DNA of 64,000 nt from Streptomyces sp. PKU-EA00015 (GTDB taxonomy: Bacteria > Actinomycetota > Actinomycetes > Streptomycetales > Streptomycetaceae): positions 1 to 64,000 of the forward strand of contig NZ_JABZEE010000055.1 in assembly GCF_013387495.1 (NCBI RefSeq), given 5' to 3'. Below the pieces are notes generated by a model, which was not told where the DNA came from, did not search any database, and saw only the letters and a list, made by a program, of their open reading frames with translations. Shown here in pieces: positions 48,533 to 57,110 of this stretch. Position 1 is the stretch's first letter; each line of letters begins with the position of its first letter. The position numbers were made by a program, and so were the translations under genes.

Positions 48533-49216
48533 ATGCCGCACACCGCCCAGCCGGACACCGCCCCCGCGTACGAGCCGACCGGCCGCACGGTTCCGACCCG
48601 GGGCAGGGACCGGGCCTCGTACGACCGCGAGCTCGTCCACTCGATACTCGACAGCGCCTACGTCTGCCACCTCGGCTTCGTCCGGGACGGTGCGCCGGTC
48701 GTGCTCCCGACCCTGTACGCGCGCGTCGGCGAGACCCTGTACGTCCACGGTTCGACCGGTTCGCGGCCACTGCGGATGGCGGGCCAGGAGGACCCGGGCC
48801 TGGACGTGTGCCTGACGGTCACCCACGTCGACGGCCTGGTGCTGGCGCGCTCGGCCTTCCACCACTCCGTCAACTACCGCTCGGCGGTCATCCACGGAAA
48901 GGCGTACCAGGTCACCGACGAGGACGAGAAGCGCATGGCCCTCGACGCCCTGGTCGACCACGCGGTCACGGGCCGCTCCGCGGACTCACGGCCGGCGAAC
49001 GCCAAGGAACTGGCGGCGACGGCCGTGATCCGTATCGACCTCGCCGAGGTCTCCGCCAAGTCCCGCGCGGGCGGCCCGAACGACGAGCCCGAGGACATGG
49101 CGCTCCCGCACTGGGCCGGTGTCGTCCCGGTGGCTCCGGTGTACGGCGTCCCCGTCCCGTCGGCGGACCTCGCGGAGTCGGTGGCCCTGCCGGACTACCT
49201 GGCCGCCCTCGGCTGA
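48533..49216 (+). CDS. pyridoxamine 5'-phosphate oxidase family protein (FMN-binding split barrel)
   Basis: A 227-residue protein of the NimA/PNPOx-like split-barrel group. HLGFVRDGAPVVLPTLYARV (about 44-63) and the strand LYVHGSTGSRPLRM are typical, and AFHHSVNYRSAVIHGKAY (about 108-125) is the conserved core of this subfamily. The cofactor is probably FMN or F420. Divergence from a MocR regulator links it to B6 or amine metabolism. An earlier in-frame GTG at 48515 lies within the repeats, so the ATG at 48533 with GGAG upstream is chosen. Confidence 0.85.
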   Translation: MPHTAQPDTAPAYEPTGRTVPTRGRDRASYDRELVHSILDSAYVCHLGFVRDGAPVVLPTLYARVGETLYVHGSTGSRPLRMAGQEDPGLDVCLTVTHVDGLVLARSAFHHSVNYRSAVIHGKAYQVTDEDEKRMALDALVDHAVTGRSADSRPANAKELAATAVIRIDLAEVSAKSRAGGPNDEPEDMALPHWAGVVPVAPVYGVPVPSADLAESVALPDYLAALG

Positions 49217-49239
49217 CACGTATGGGTGCGGCGACCGGA

Positions 49240-49261
49240 GGCGGGGCCGCGCCGCCCCGCC
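49240..49261. terminator. hairpin between convergent PNPOx-like and EamA genes
   Basis: GGCGGGGC at 49240-49247 pairs with GCCCCGCC at 49254-49261 around CGCGCC. Confidence 0.55.
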
Positions 49262-49269
49262 CCCGTCGC

Positions 49270-50250
49270 TCACACCGTGGCCATCGCCCGCCTGCGGACG
49301 GCGGCGACGCGTGCCTCGGCCACCGCGAGCCCGGCCACGGCGGTCAGCAGGAGCAGGGTGCCGACGACCGTCGCCACCGTCAGGTGCTCGCCGAGCAGCG
49401 TCACCGCGATGACGGCCGCGCTGACCGGCTCCAGCAGCATGATCACGGAGACGGTGGCGGCGCGGACCACGGCCGCGCCCGCGAAGTACAGCGCGTACGC
49501 GAGCGCCGTGGGCACGGCCGCGACGTAGACGAGCAGCCACACCACCCGGACGGGGTCCGCGGTGTGCGGCAACAGCCCCTCGGCGAACGCCATGGGCAGC
49601 AGGCCGACGGCGCCGACCGCGAACGCCCACGCCGTCGTCGACAGCGAGTCGCCGCCTCCGCCCTCCCGGCCCAGCCATCGCGTCAGCAGGGTGATCGCCG
49701 CGTACCCGGCGGCGGACAGCACGGCGAGCAGGACGCCCACGGGCCGTACGGTGCCTCCCTCGCCGCCGAGCACCAGGACGCCGAGCCCGGTGAGCGCTCC
49801 GGCCACCGCGAGCGTGCCGCCGCGCCCGAGGCGCTCGCCCATGGTGAGCCGGGCGCCGACGGCGATGAGAACGGGTCCCGCGCCGAGCGTGACGACCGTG
49901 CCCACAGCGAGACCGGTCGCCTCGACGGCCGCGAAGTACGCGCTCTGGAAGAGGGTCAGCCCGACGCCGGTGCCGACGATGCGCAGATATGTGCGCCCGC
50001 GGGACTCGGCGACGGCGCAGGGGGCGGGAGCCGCCGCACGCCTGCGGGCGCGTACGGCCAGGACGCCGAGCAGCAGGAGGAGTCCGCCCGCACAGCGCCA
50101 GAAGGACAGCGAGAGGGGACCGAGGTCGCTCACCGCGAAGACGAGGGAGGCCGCCGCACCGGCGGTGCCCCAGGCGACGCCGGCGAAGACGAGATAGACG
50201 AGGCTCCGTCCGACGGGGACGCCGACAGGAGCTGCAGAGGAATTCGACAC
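49270..50250 (-). CDS. EamA/DMT-family transporter
   Basis: A 326-residue membrane protein with ten helices in two repeats (first starts LVYLVFAGVAWGTAGAAASL, second near VRPVGVLLAVLSAAGYAAIT). The last helix pair has LLEPVSAAVIAVTLLGEHLT, a good EamA motif. It probably exports an amino acid or related metabolite. It lies 164 nt downstream of another EamA gene, on the same strand, but the two are not close copies. Confidence 0.85.
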   Translation of the reverse strand: MSNSSAAPVGVPVGRSLVYLVFAGVAWGTAGAAASLVFAVSDLGPLSLSFWRCAGGLLLLLGVLAVRARRRAAAPAPCAVAESRGRTYLRIVGTGVGLTLFQSAYFAAVEATGLAVGTVVTLGAGPVLIAVGARLTMGERLGRGGTLAVAGALTGLGVLVLGGEGGTVRPVGVLLAVLSAAGYAAITLLTRWLGREGGGGDSLSTTAWAFAVGAVGLLPMAFAEGLLPHTADPVRVVWLLVYVAAVPTALAYALYFAGAAVVRAATVSVIMLLEPVSAAVIAVTLLGEHLTVATVVGTLLLLTAVAGLAVAEARVAAVRRRAMATV

Positions 50251-50414
50251 GTGACTTCTCCGTGTGGAGGACAGGGGATGAAAGGTCGCTCGGCTCCGTC
50301 ACGCGGGCAGCGGCGAACCGCTCGGGAACACCCCGAGCCCGGTCCTCGTCGGGAAACGGCCGCCCGCGCTAGGCGGCAGGCGGCGGAAGTACGGTCGAAT
50401 GCATGATCGCCACA

Positions 50415-51413
50415 CTACGGCGCGGGCTGTCCGGCGGACAACTCCCCGGCTCTCCCCGCGCCGCGGGCGGCTTCCCGTCCCCCCTCGGCGACCGGTCCCG
50501 ACGGCGCCTTGGGCGCCTGCGACTGGGCGATGAACGCGCCGATCAGCACCACGGCGCCGCCGGCGATCTGCGGGGCGGACAGGTGCTGGCCGAGCAGCAC
50601 CCAGGCGAGCACGGTCGCGATGACCGCCTCGAGGCAGGCCACGACACCGGCCACCTGCGGGGAGAGCATGCGCACCGAGACGACGCCGGTGACGTACGCG
50701 AGCACGGTCGCGATCAGCACGATCCAGCCGAGCAGCAGTGCCGCGGGCACCTGGGTGCCGCTCATACCGGCGCTGTCCGCCAGCAGTGACCAGTCCATGC
50801 CCCAGGGCCTGGCCACGAGGGTGAGCACGGCCGCGCCGATGAGGAGGCCGTACGCGATGACGCCGAGCGGGTCGGGCGCGTCGTCGCTGTCGCCCCCCTG
50901 GTCGGACAGCACGAAGTAGCCGACCTGGCAGCACGCGGCGCCGAGCGCGAGGAGCAGGCCGAGGACGTCGAAGCTCAGCCCGGCCCACACCTCGACGACA
51001 CAGGCGAGTCCCGCGGCCGCGAGGACGACGCCCACGACCGCGGCGCGGGTCACCGGACGCCGCTGCACGAAGCGGACCCAGCCGAGCACGAGGGCCGGCG
51101 CCAGGTACTCGATGAGGAGCGCGACACCGACGGGGATGCGGGAGATCGCCGCGAAGTAACAGGCCTGCACGCCCGCGACGGCCAGCAGGCCGAAGCCGGC
51201 GAGCAGCGCGGGCCTGCGCAGTACGAGGGCGCGATGACGCCAGGCCAGCGGCAGCATGACGAGGGCGGAGCCCGCCACCCGCAGCCACACCACATGGAGC
51301 GGGTCGAGCCCCGCCTCGATCAGCGGCTTGGCCGCGACTCCTGACCCACCGAAAGCGAAGGCCGACCCGAGGGCGATTCCCAGGCCGGCGCTTCTTCCCG
51401 AAGACGTGCGCAT
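50415..51413 (-). CDS. EamA/DMT-family transporter
   Basis: A 332-residue DMT-type transporter. The N-terminus GLGIALGSAFAFGGSGVAAK and the second-repeat motif GVVACLEAVIATVLAWVLLG are characteristic. The C-terminus is a cytosolic Gly/Ala/Glu-rich tail. Substrate unknown. Its ATG is 31 nt downstream of the Clp-N protein gene on the same strand, so they may be co-transcribed. It is the fourth EamA transporter in the window. Confidence 0.85.
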   Translation of the reverse strand: MRTSSGRSAGLGIALGSAFAFGGSGVAAKPLIEAGLDPLHVVWLRVAGSALVMLPLAWRHRALVLRRPALLAGFGLLAVAGVQACYFAAISRIPVGVALLIEYLAPALVLGWVRFVQRRPVTRAAVVGVVLAAAGLACVVEVWAGLSFDVLGLLLALGAACCQVGYFVLSDQGGDSDDAPDPLGVIAYGLLIGAAVLTLVARPWGMDWSLLADSAGMSGTQVPAALLLGWIVLIATVLAYVTGVVSVRMLSPQVAGVVACLEAVIATVLAWVLLGQHLSAPQIAGGAVVLIGAFIAQSQAPKAPSGPVAEGGREAARGAGRAGELSAGQPAP

Positions 51414-51444
51414 CGGGCCATCATGTCAGCGTGCGTCAGCACCG

Positions 51445-51984
51445 TCATCCCTGTGACACATGTCGAGACGCTGCCGCGGTCCGCTGGGCGACCAGCGCCG
51501 TGTCGACACCCGCACGGCGCAGGACGTCGGCGGCACGGCACTCGGGATCGATGACGATGCAGGCGAGCACGTCGATGCCCCGCGCCCGCAGATCGCCGCG
51601 CATCTGCGCCCGGTCCAGAGCGCCCGTCATCGCGGCGGCGGCCGGCGGAGACCAGCCGGGCACGGCGGCCGCCCGCACCAGCGGGAGCACCCCGGAGCCC
51701 TCGACCGATTTCTGCCAGCGCAGTCCGTATCCGATGCTGCGCTGCACGAGGTAGCCCAGGACGCGGGCGACCTGTGCCGCGTCGCCGACCACCGCCCGCA
51801 CCTGCGCGTCCGACTCCAGGAGCGAGTGCAGCAGATGGGCCGTGTCGATCTGCCGGTCACCGTCACGCAGCGCCCTGCGGCGCGCACCTGCGACCACCGA
51901 GGCCAGCTCGACGGTGAGCGAGTCCTCGATCCCGGCACGGACGGGGGCGGGCTGCCGGGGAATCCGCGGCATGGGGTTCTGCAC
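51445..51984 (-). CDS. Clp N-terminal repeat domain protein
   Basis: A 179-residue stand-alone protein with two Clp-N type helical repeats, as found at the N-terminus of ClpC/ClpA (VRAGIEDSLTVELASVVAGA, DTAHLLHSLLESDAQVRAVV, then RGDLRARGIDVLACIVIDPE). No AAA+ domain follows, so it is not an unfoldase. It may act as an adaptor or a binding module. The GTG at 51984 with GAGGTGGG upstream is chosen; ATG 51972 is an alternative. Confidence 0.8.
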   Translation of the reverse strand: MQNPMPRIPRQPAPVRAGIEDSLTVELASVVAGARRRALRDGDRQIDTAHLLHSLLESDAQVRAVVGDAAQVARVLGYLVQRSIGYGLRWQKSVEGSGVLPLVRAAAVPGWSPPAAAAMTGALDRAQMRGDLRARGIDVLACIVIDPECRAADVLRRAGVDTALVAQRTAAASRHVSQG

Positions 51985-52151
51985 GGGTCCCACCTCATCA
52001 GGCGCCGACGGCCGCAGCGTCCCCGCCGGGGAGCATTTGCGCATCCCACGGAGGTTGGGCACACCTGGCCGGTTTCTCCTCCTCACGGATGAGATCGCGA
52101 CAACTCCCCCTCCGGGCGGCGCGCCGCTTTGTCCCGGTCCGGCAGCCGTAT

Positions 52152-52166
52152 CTGACGAGTCGTCAG
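52152..52166. promoter_or_regulatory. TetR-type operator upstream of the SRPBCC gene
   Basis: CTGACGA-G-TCGTCAG, a perfect 7-bp inverted repeat with one central base, lies 67 nt before the SRPBCC start and next to an AT-rich run (TATTGAATG). Such TGACGANTCGTCA sites are bound by TetR-type regulators; none is encoded adjacent. Confidence 0.6.
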
Positions 52167-52233
52167 TATTGAATGTTCGCGCAGCCGGAGCTACGTTCCG
52201 CGGCACCGTAACCCGACTGGAAGGGGTGGCCGC

Positions 52234-52662
52234 ATGGCCGAGGTCAGCGCGGAGGCACGCATCGAGGCGCCGGCGGCGAAGGTCTGGGCCCAGCTGACGG
52301 ACTTCGCCTCGTACGGCCGCTGGAACGCCACGCACACCAGTTTCCCCAGGGGCGGCCCCGAGCCGCTGGAGAGGGGGGCCACGTTCGCGGAGAACATGAA
52401 GCTGATGGGCTTCCCCGCCGAGGTGACCTGGACCGTCGAGGAGTTGGAGACGGAACGGGTGCTCGCCATCAGGGGCAAGGGGCCGATGTCCGTCGACGTC
52501 GGCACGCGCTACGAACTCGTCCCGGACGGCTCGGCGACGACGGTGCGCATCGACGGCGAGTTCACGGGCGCGGCGGTCTCCCTCATGGCCGGCAAGCTCA
52601 AGGACTCGGCCACGGCGGCGCTCAACGAGTCGCTGCGCAAGCTGGGCGGACTGGTCACCTGA
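52234..52662 (+). CDS. SRPBCC (START-like) family protein
   Basis: A 142-residue helix-grip protein (VSAEARIEAPAAKVWAQLTD near the N-terminus, the long C-terminal helix SLMAGKLKDSATAALNESLR). The fold binds hydrophobic ligands in a central cavity; family members include polyketide cyclases and Hsp90 activators. The ligand is not predictable. It is monocistronic, with an operator-like palindrome in its promoter region. Confidence 0.85.
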   Translation: MAEVSAEARIEAPAAKVWAQLTDFASYGRWNATHTSFPRGGPEPLERGATFAENMKLMGFPAEVTWTVEELETERVLAIRGKGPMSVDVGTRYELVPDGSATTVRIDGEFTGAAVSLMAGKLKDSATAALNESLRKLGGLVT

Positions 52663-52710
52663 CCACGCGCGTGGGGCCTCGCGCGGGGCCCCACGGCGTC
52701 GGCGGGCGGT

Positions 52711-53325
52711 TCAGTGCTCGTCGGCGAGGATCAGGTAGAGCTTCTTGCGGGCCTCGTTGATCACGGCCACGGCCTTCTGCCGCTGCTCGGTGCTGCCCGT
52801 CTTCCAGACCTGGCCGAATGCCTCCATCAGTCCGAAGCCGGCCTGGCGGATCTCGTTGACCGTGTCCCAGTCGACGCCGCGCCCGGCCTCCTCCCACGGA
52901 GCCTCGGGCCCCGTCTCGGCCTCGGCGCGACCGGAGTCCGTGAGCGTGAACAGCTTCTTGCCGCCCTCGCTCTCGGAGACGATCAGCCCCTCGTCCTCGA
53001 GCAGCTGGAGCGTCGGGTAGACCGAGCCGGGGCTGGGCTTCCAGGCCCCGCCGCTGCGCTCGCCGATCTCCTGGATCATCTCGTAGCCGTGCATCGGCCT
53101 GTCCTTGAGCAGGGCCAGGATCGAGGCGCGCACATCACCGCGCCGCGCCCTCCCCCGGCCCCCGCCGCGCCCGCGTCCGCCGCCGAAGGGCCCGCCGAAC
53201 GGAGGCCCCCAGGGCCCGAACGCCGCGCGCCGGCCCTCCCGTTCACCCCGACCCTGATGGCCGGGCCCGCAGTGCCCACGACCTCGGTCGTGTTCGCCTT
53301 CCTGACCGTTTCCATGTGAACGCAT
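52711..53325 (-). CDS. PadR-family transcriptional regulator
   Basis: A 204-residue PadR protein. A Gly/Arg/His-rich N-terminal tail (about 1-65; GHCGPGHQGRGEREG, PPFGGPFGGGRGRGGGRGR) precedes the winged HTH (VRASILALLKDRPMHGYEMI, then SVYPTLQLLEDEGLI). A C-terminal dimerisation helix bundle follows. The ATG at 53325 has GGAAGGAG eight bases upstream. The frame extends to 53394, but that part encodes the operator region. It is divergent from a PhzF gene and probably regulates itself and perhaps that gene. Confidence 0.9.
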   Translation of the reverse strand: MRSHGNGQEGEHDRGRGHCGPGHQGRGEREGRRAAFGPWGPPFGGPFGGGRGRGGGRGRARRGDVRASILALLKDRPMHGYEMIQEIGERSGGAWKPSPGSVYPTLQLLEDEGLIVSESEGGKKLFTLTDSGRAEAETGPEAPWEEAGRGVDWDTVNEIRQAGFGLMEAFGQVWKTGSTEQRQKAVAVINEARKKLYLILADEH

Positions 53326-53340
53326 CGCTACGCTCCTTCC

Positions 53341-53376
53341 ATCGTTGATCTGTCGCGATGCGTCAACGATATATCG
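53341..53376. promoter_or_regulatory. PadR operator region
   Basis: ATCGTTGA (53341-53348) and TCAACGAT (53363-53370) form an 8-bp inverted repeat with a 14-nt spacer, overlapping the perfect palindrome CGATATATCG (53367-53376). They lie 16 nt ahead of the PadR start codon, as expected for autoregulation. Confidence 0.65.
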
Positions 53377-53463
53377 GAATCTGTCGCATGACAATGCCCG
53401 GCAGGTCCAGCTCTCCCGGATTGGCCTTGGCCTGCGGCTTTACGCGGGCCCTACGGTCACGGC

Positions 53464-54285
53464 ATGCGGATTCGAATCGTCGACGCCTTCACCGACCGCC
53501 CCTTCGCCGGCAACCCCGCCGGAGTCCTGCTGCTCGACTCCGGCGCGTTCCCCGACGACGCATGGCTCCAGAACGTGGCCAAGGAGGTGAATCTCTCCGA
53601 GACCGCCTTCGCCCACCCGCTGCCCGGCGGGGGCGAGGCGGACTGGGCGCTGCGCTGGTTCACGCCGGTCGCCGAGGTCGACATGTGCGGGCACGCCACC
53701 CTCGCCACCGCCCACGTCCTGCACAGCACCGGCGCCGCGAGCGGCACCGTGCGCTTCAGCGCACGCTGCGGCGTCCTGACCGCGACCGCCCACGACGACG
53801 CGGCCGTCACGCTCGACTTCCCCACCGCGCCGCTCACCCCCGTCCCCGTTCCCGACGGCATCGCCAAGGCACTCGGCGCCGAGGTCCTCTCCGCCCACGA
53901 CACCGGCGAGCACGTCGGCGACCTGCTGGTGGAGCTGACCGACGAGGCGACGGTCCGCTCCCTGACCCCGGACTTCGCGGCCCTGGTGGCGCACTCCGGG
54001 CGGGGCGTCATCGCGACCGCGGCGGCCGCCGACCCGTCGGCGGGGTACGACTTCGTGTCACGCGGCTTCTTCCCCCGCCTCGGCATCGACGAGGACCCGG
54101 TCACGGGCAGCGCGCACACCGCGCTCGCACCGTTCTGGTCCGCACGCCAGGGCCGCGACGAGCTGACCGGACTCCAGGCGTCCGCCCGCTCCGGCCTGGT
54201 CCGCACCGCGCTGCGCGGCCGGCGCACACTGCTCACCGGCCGCGCCGTGACCGTCATCGACGGGGAGCTGCTGACGGCGCCCTGA
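53464..54285 (+). CDS. PhzF-family isomerase/epimerase-like protein
   Basis: A 273-residue PhzF-fold protein with two diaminopimelate-epimerase-like halves. IVDAFTDRPFAGNPAGVLLL (5-24) and NLSETAF (43-49, general acid/base Glu46) are in the N-terminal half. MCGHATLATAHVL and DEDPVTGSAHTAL supply the conserved Gly/His loops of both halves. PhzF itself isomerises a phenazine precursor; no other phenazine genes are present, so the substrate here is unknown. It is divergent from PadR and ends at a 13-bp terminator. Confidence 0.9.
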   Translation: MRIRIVDAFTDRPFAGNPAGVLLLDSGAFPDDAWLQNVAKEVNLSETAFAHPLPGGGEADWALRWFTPVAEVDMCGHATLATAHVLHSTGAASGTVRFSARCGVLTATAHDDAAVTLDFPTAPLTPVPVPDGIAKALGAEVLSAHDTGEHVGDLLVELTDEATVRSLTPDFAALVAHSGRGVIATAAAADPSAGYDFVSRGFFPRLGIDEDPVTGSAHTALAPFWSARQGRDELTGLQASARSGLVRTALRGRRTLLTGRAVTVIDGELLTAP

Positions 54286-54292
54286 CACGGCG

Positions 54293-54322
54293 CGGGGCGT
54301 ACGGCCGGTGCCGTACGCCCCG
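54293..54322. terminator. bidirectional terminator, 13-bp stem
   Basis: 54293-54305 pairs perfectly with 54310-54322 around CGGT. It separates the convergent PhzF and CPBP protease genes. Confidence 0.8.
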
Positions 54323-54324
54323 GG

Positions 54325-55143
54325 TCAGCAGCTCTCGCGCCCCGTCGGCGTGGGCAGCCAGCACACATGACCGGCCAGCAGCCCGTAGCCGACGAAGGCC
54401 ACGATGTCGAGGAGCGCGTGGGCCGCCACCAAGGGACCGACTCGGCCCCAGCGGCGGTAGAGGAGCACGAAGACCACGCCCATCACCATGTTGCCGACGA
54501 ATCCGCCGACCCCCTGGTAGAGGTGGTAGGAGCCGCGCAGCAGCGAACTCGCGGCCAGCGCGGCCGTGGGCGACCACCCCAACTGCCCCAGCCTGCGCAG
54601 CAGATAGCCGACGACGATCACTTCCTCCAGCACGGAGTTCTGGATCGCCGAGAGGATCAGCACCGGGTACTTCCACCACACGTCCGGCAGGGCTTCCGGC
54701 ACGACGGTGAGATTGAAGCCGGCGGCGCGCGCGATGAGGTAGAAGGCCAGCCCGGCGCTTCCGATGCCCGCCGCCACGAGTGCGCCCCTGCCCAGGTCCG
54801 ACCACGGGCGGCTCCGGTCGAAGCCGATCGCCCCGAGCCCGGCGCGTTCCCGGACCAGGAAGTGCGCGACGAGCAGCACGGGCACCAGAGCGGTGGTGAT
54901 CCCGAAGAGCTGCCAGGCGAGATCGAGCCACGGCCGCCCCGGGGCCGCCGACGAGTTCAGCATCGCGGCCTGGTCCTTGAGCCCCCCTGGCTTCGTCAGC
55001 GACCCGACAAAGCTGATCAGGGACGAGACCGCGCTCGCGCCCAGCGACAGCGCGAGGACGAGCCACGTCTCGGACCGCAAGATCTTCTGCGGCACGTCCT
55101 CCCGGGGAAGAGATCCGGCCATGCCTCCCGGCTCCGCCTGCAC
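54325..55143 (-). CDS. CPBP-family intramembrane protease-like protein
   Basis: A 272-residue membrane protein with about seven helices and the Abi/CPBP motifs: NSVLEEVIVVGYLLRRL (about 167-183, the double Glu and Arg), RGSYHLYQG (about 201-209, with the His) and HALLDIV (about 243-249, with the His/Asp). These residues build the Rce1-type glutamate protease site. Roles range from CAAX processing to bacteriocin self-immunity; no bacteriocin gene is nearby. A GTG at 55143 with GGAGG five bases upstream is favoured; ATG 55122 is an alternative. Confidence 0.85.
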   Translation of the reverse strand: MQAEPGGMAGSLPREDVPQKILRSETWLVLALSLGASAVSSLISFVGSLTKPGGLKDQAAMLNSSAAPGRPWLDLAWQLFGITTALVPVLLVAHFLVRERAGLGAIGFDRSRPWSDLGRGALVAAGIGSAGLAFYLIARAAGFNLTVVPEALPDVWWKYPVLILSAIQNSVLEEVIVVGYLLRRLGQLGWSPTAALAASSLLRGSYHLYQGVGGFVGNMVMGVVFVLLYRRWGRVGPLVAAHALLDIVAFVGYGLLAGHVCWLPTPTGRESC

Positions 55144-55304
55144 AACTGCCTCCAGTTCGCCAATCCCGTCTCGTCCTCATCCTCGTCCCGCTAGGGTCTC
55201 GAATGCAGGTACGAAGATCACGCGACAGGCCGGGGGGACACACGTCATCACGATGACGCGGTCCCCTTTTTCCTTGCACACCGCACAAGGAGGGGCACCA
55301 CCGC

Positions 55305-57098
55305 ATGGGACGTCACAGCTTGCCCGACGCCGAGGCGACGGAGGGAGGCAGGTCCCGTCCAAGCGCGCGCCGTCGCACGACCGTCATCGCCACCGCTCTC
55401 GTGATCGGCGTCGCCGCCGGGGCGGGGGCGGCCGTGCAGAGCGGGCTGCTCTCCTTCGCGGGTTCCTGCCGGGACTCCGCCGTCAGGATCGATCTGGCCG
55501 CGTCCCCCGACATCGCCCCCGCCCTCGAGGAGATCGCCGAACGGGCCCGTGAGGAGGGCGTCAGGTCCGACGGCCAGTGCATGGACGTGCACGTCGTCTC
55601 CCGTGAGAACCACGAGGTGGCGGACCTGCTCGCGACGGGGTCGAACAGCCCCGACTACGAGGTCTGGCTGCCGGATTCCGAGGTCTGGGCCGAACGCGTC
55701 CGCAGCACGGGCGACGGCGTGCCGCTCACGCCCGCCGGCAACGTCGCCCGCACGCCCGTGACCCTGGCCGCCGTGCCGTCGGCCGGCGCACAGCTGGGCT
55801 GGCCCCGCAGGACGTACACCTGGGCGGAACTCACCGCCGCCGCCACGGCGACGGACGACGTGCGCCTCGGCTCGGCCGATCCGGCCCGCAGCGCCACCGG
55901 GCTGCTCGCGCTCACGAGCGTCTCCCGCTCCGCGCAACGGACGGACCCGGACGCGGACACCGGCGTGGCGGCGACGGCCAAACTGCTCTCCCAGCGGATG
56001 TCGGACACGGACACGGAGGCCGCGAGCACCCTGGCACGCGCGGACGCGGGCGAGGCCGCCGGTGACCCGGCCCGCAACCAGGCCGTGTTCCTGACGGAGC
56101 AGGCCGCGTTCGCGTACAACGCGTCGGCCGGCGAAGGCGTCCCCGACCTGCGGCTGTTCTATCCCGAGGACGGCAGCCCGATGCTGGACTACCCGTACGA
56201 GCTGGTGGACGAGACCGACCTGTCCACCGACGAGAGCCGGGCGGCCACCCGCTTCATGGCGCTGCTGGACGAGCCGCGCTCGCGCACGGCGCTCGCACGG
56301 CAGGGGTTCCGGGTGCCGGACAAGCCCGTGGACGCGCGGCTGGTCCGCGCGGCGGGCGGCCGGGCTCCTCAGCCGTTCGCGGCCGAGGGCGCGGCGGCCG
56401 ATCCGCTCCCGGCCGACGCGATCCAGCAGACGCTCGGCATGTGGACCATCACCGTGCAGAGCGCCCGGCTCACGACGGTCGTCGACGTCTCGGGGTCGAT
56501 GCAGACACCGGTGCCGGGGCGGGGCACCCGGACCCGGCTCGACGTCACCAGGGAGGCGCTGCAGAAGGCGCTGGACCAGTTCACACCGGAGGACGAGATC
56601 GGACTGTGGGAGTTCGCGACGGGGCTCGACGGCCCGAACGACTACCGCGAGGTCGTGCCCACGGACCCGCTCGGTCCGGGGGGCAGGCCCGGCACCCAGC
56701 GCGCCCGCCTCTCCGAGGCCTTCGACGGCCTCGCCGCCGTCCCCAACGGCGCGACCGGCCTGTACGACACCACGCTCGCGGTCTACAAGAAGGCCCAGGA
56801 CACGTATGTGAAGGACAAGTTCAACGCGCTGGTGGTGCTCACCGACGGCTCGAACCAGGACCGGTTCAGCATCACGCGCAGCAATCTGATCTCCGAGCTG
56901 AACCAGCTGAGCAATCCCAACACCCCGGTGCCCATCATCGCCATCGCCATCGGTCCGGAGGCGGACCTGCAGGAGGTGGACGAGATCGCCGGGGCGACGG
57001 GCGGAGTGGGCTACGAGGTCAGTGACCCCGCGGAGATCACGTCGGTGATCCTCAAGGCGATCATGGCCGTGGGGCAGAAGGGCGGCGCGGCCGGCTGA
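55305..57098 (+). CDS. membrane-anchored binding-protein/VWA-domain fusion
   Basis: A 597-residue exported protein. An Arg-rich start (ARRRTTVIAT) leads into one transmembrane segment (about 24-48). Residues about 55-345 resemble an extracellular substrate-binding protein (RIDLAASPDIAPALEEIAER at its start). Residues about 385-590 form a von Willebrand factor A domain with intact MIDAS DVSGS (394-398) and the later Thr and Asp positions. Function is unknown; the architecture recurs in Streptomyces and suggests metal-dependent adhesion or a sensor/chaperone role at the surface. The ATG at 55305 follows AAGGAGGGG. Confidence 0.85.
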   Translation: MGRHSLPDAEATEGGRSRPSARRRTTVIATALVIGVAAGAGAAVQSGLLSFAGSCRDSAVRIDLAASPDIAPALEEIAERAREEGVRSDGQCMDVHVVSRENHEVADLLATGSNSPDYEVWLPDSEVWAERVRSTGDGVPLTPAGNVARTPVTLAAVPSAGAQLGWPRRTYTWAELTAAATATDDVRLGSADPARSATGLLALTSVSRSAQRTDPDADTGVAATAKLLSQRMSDTDTEAASTLARADAGEAAGDPARNQAVFLTEQAAFAYNASAGEGVPDLRLFYPEDGSPMLDYPYELVDETDLSTDESRAATRFMALLDEPRSRTALARQGFRVPDKPVDARLVRAAGGRAPQPFAAEGAAADPLPADAIQQTLGMWTITVQSARLTTVVDVSGSMQTPVPGRGTRTRLDVTREALQKALDQFTPEDEIGLWEFATGLDGPNDYREVVPTDPLGPGGRPGTQRARLSEAFDGLAAVPNGATGLYDTTLAVYKKAQDTYVKDKFNALVVLTDGSNQDRFSITRSNLISELNQLSNPNTPVPIIAIAIGPEADLQEVDEIAGATGGVGYEVSDPAEITSVILKAIMAVGQKGGAAG

Positions 57099-57110
57099 CG
57101 CCGGGCCGGC

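Noticed and set aside
53464..54285. Phenazine biosynthesis
   Set aside because: Only a PhzF-fold gene is present; none of phzA-E or phzG is nearby, and PhzF homologues are common outside phenazine clusters.
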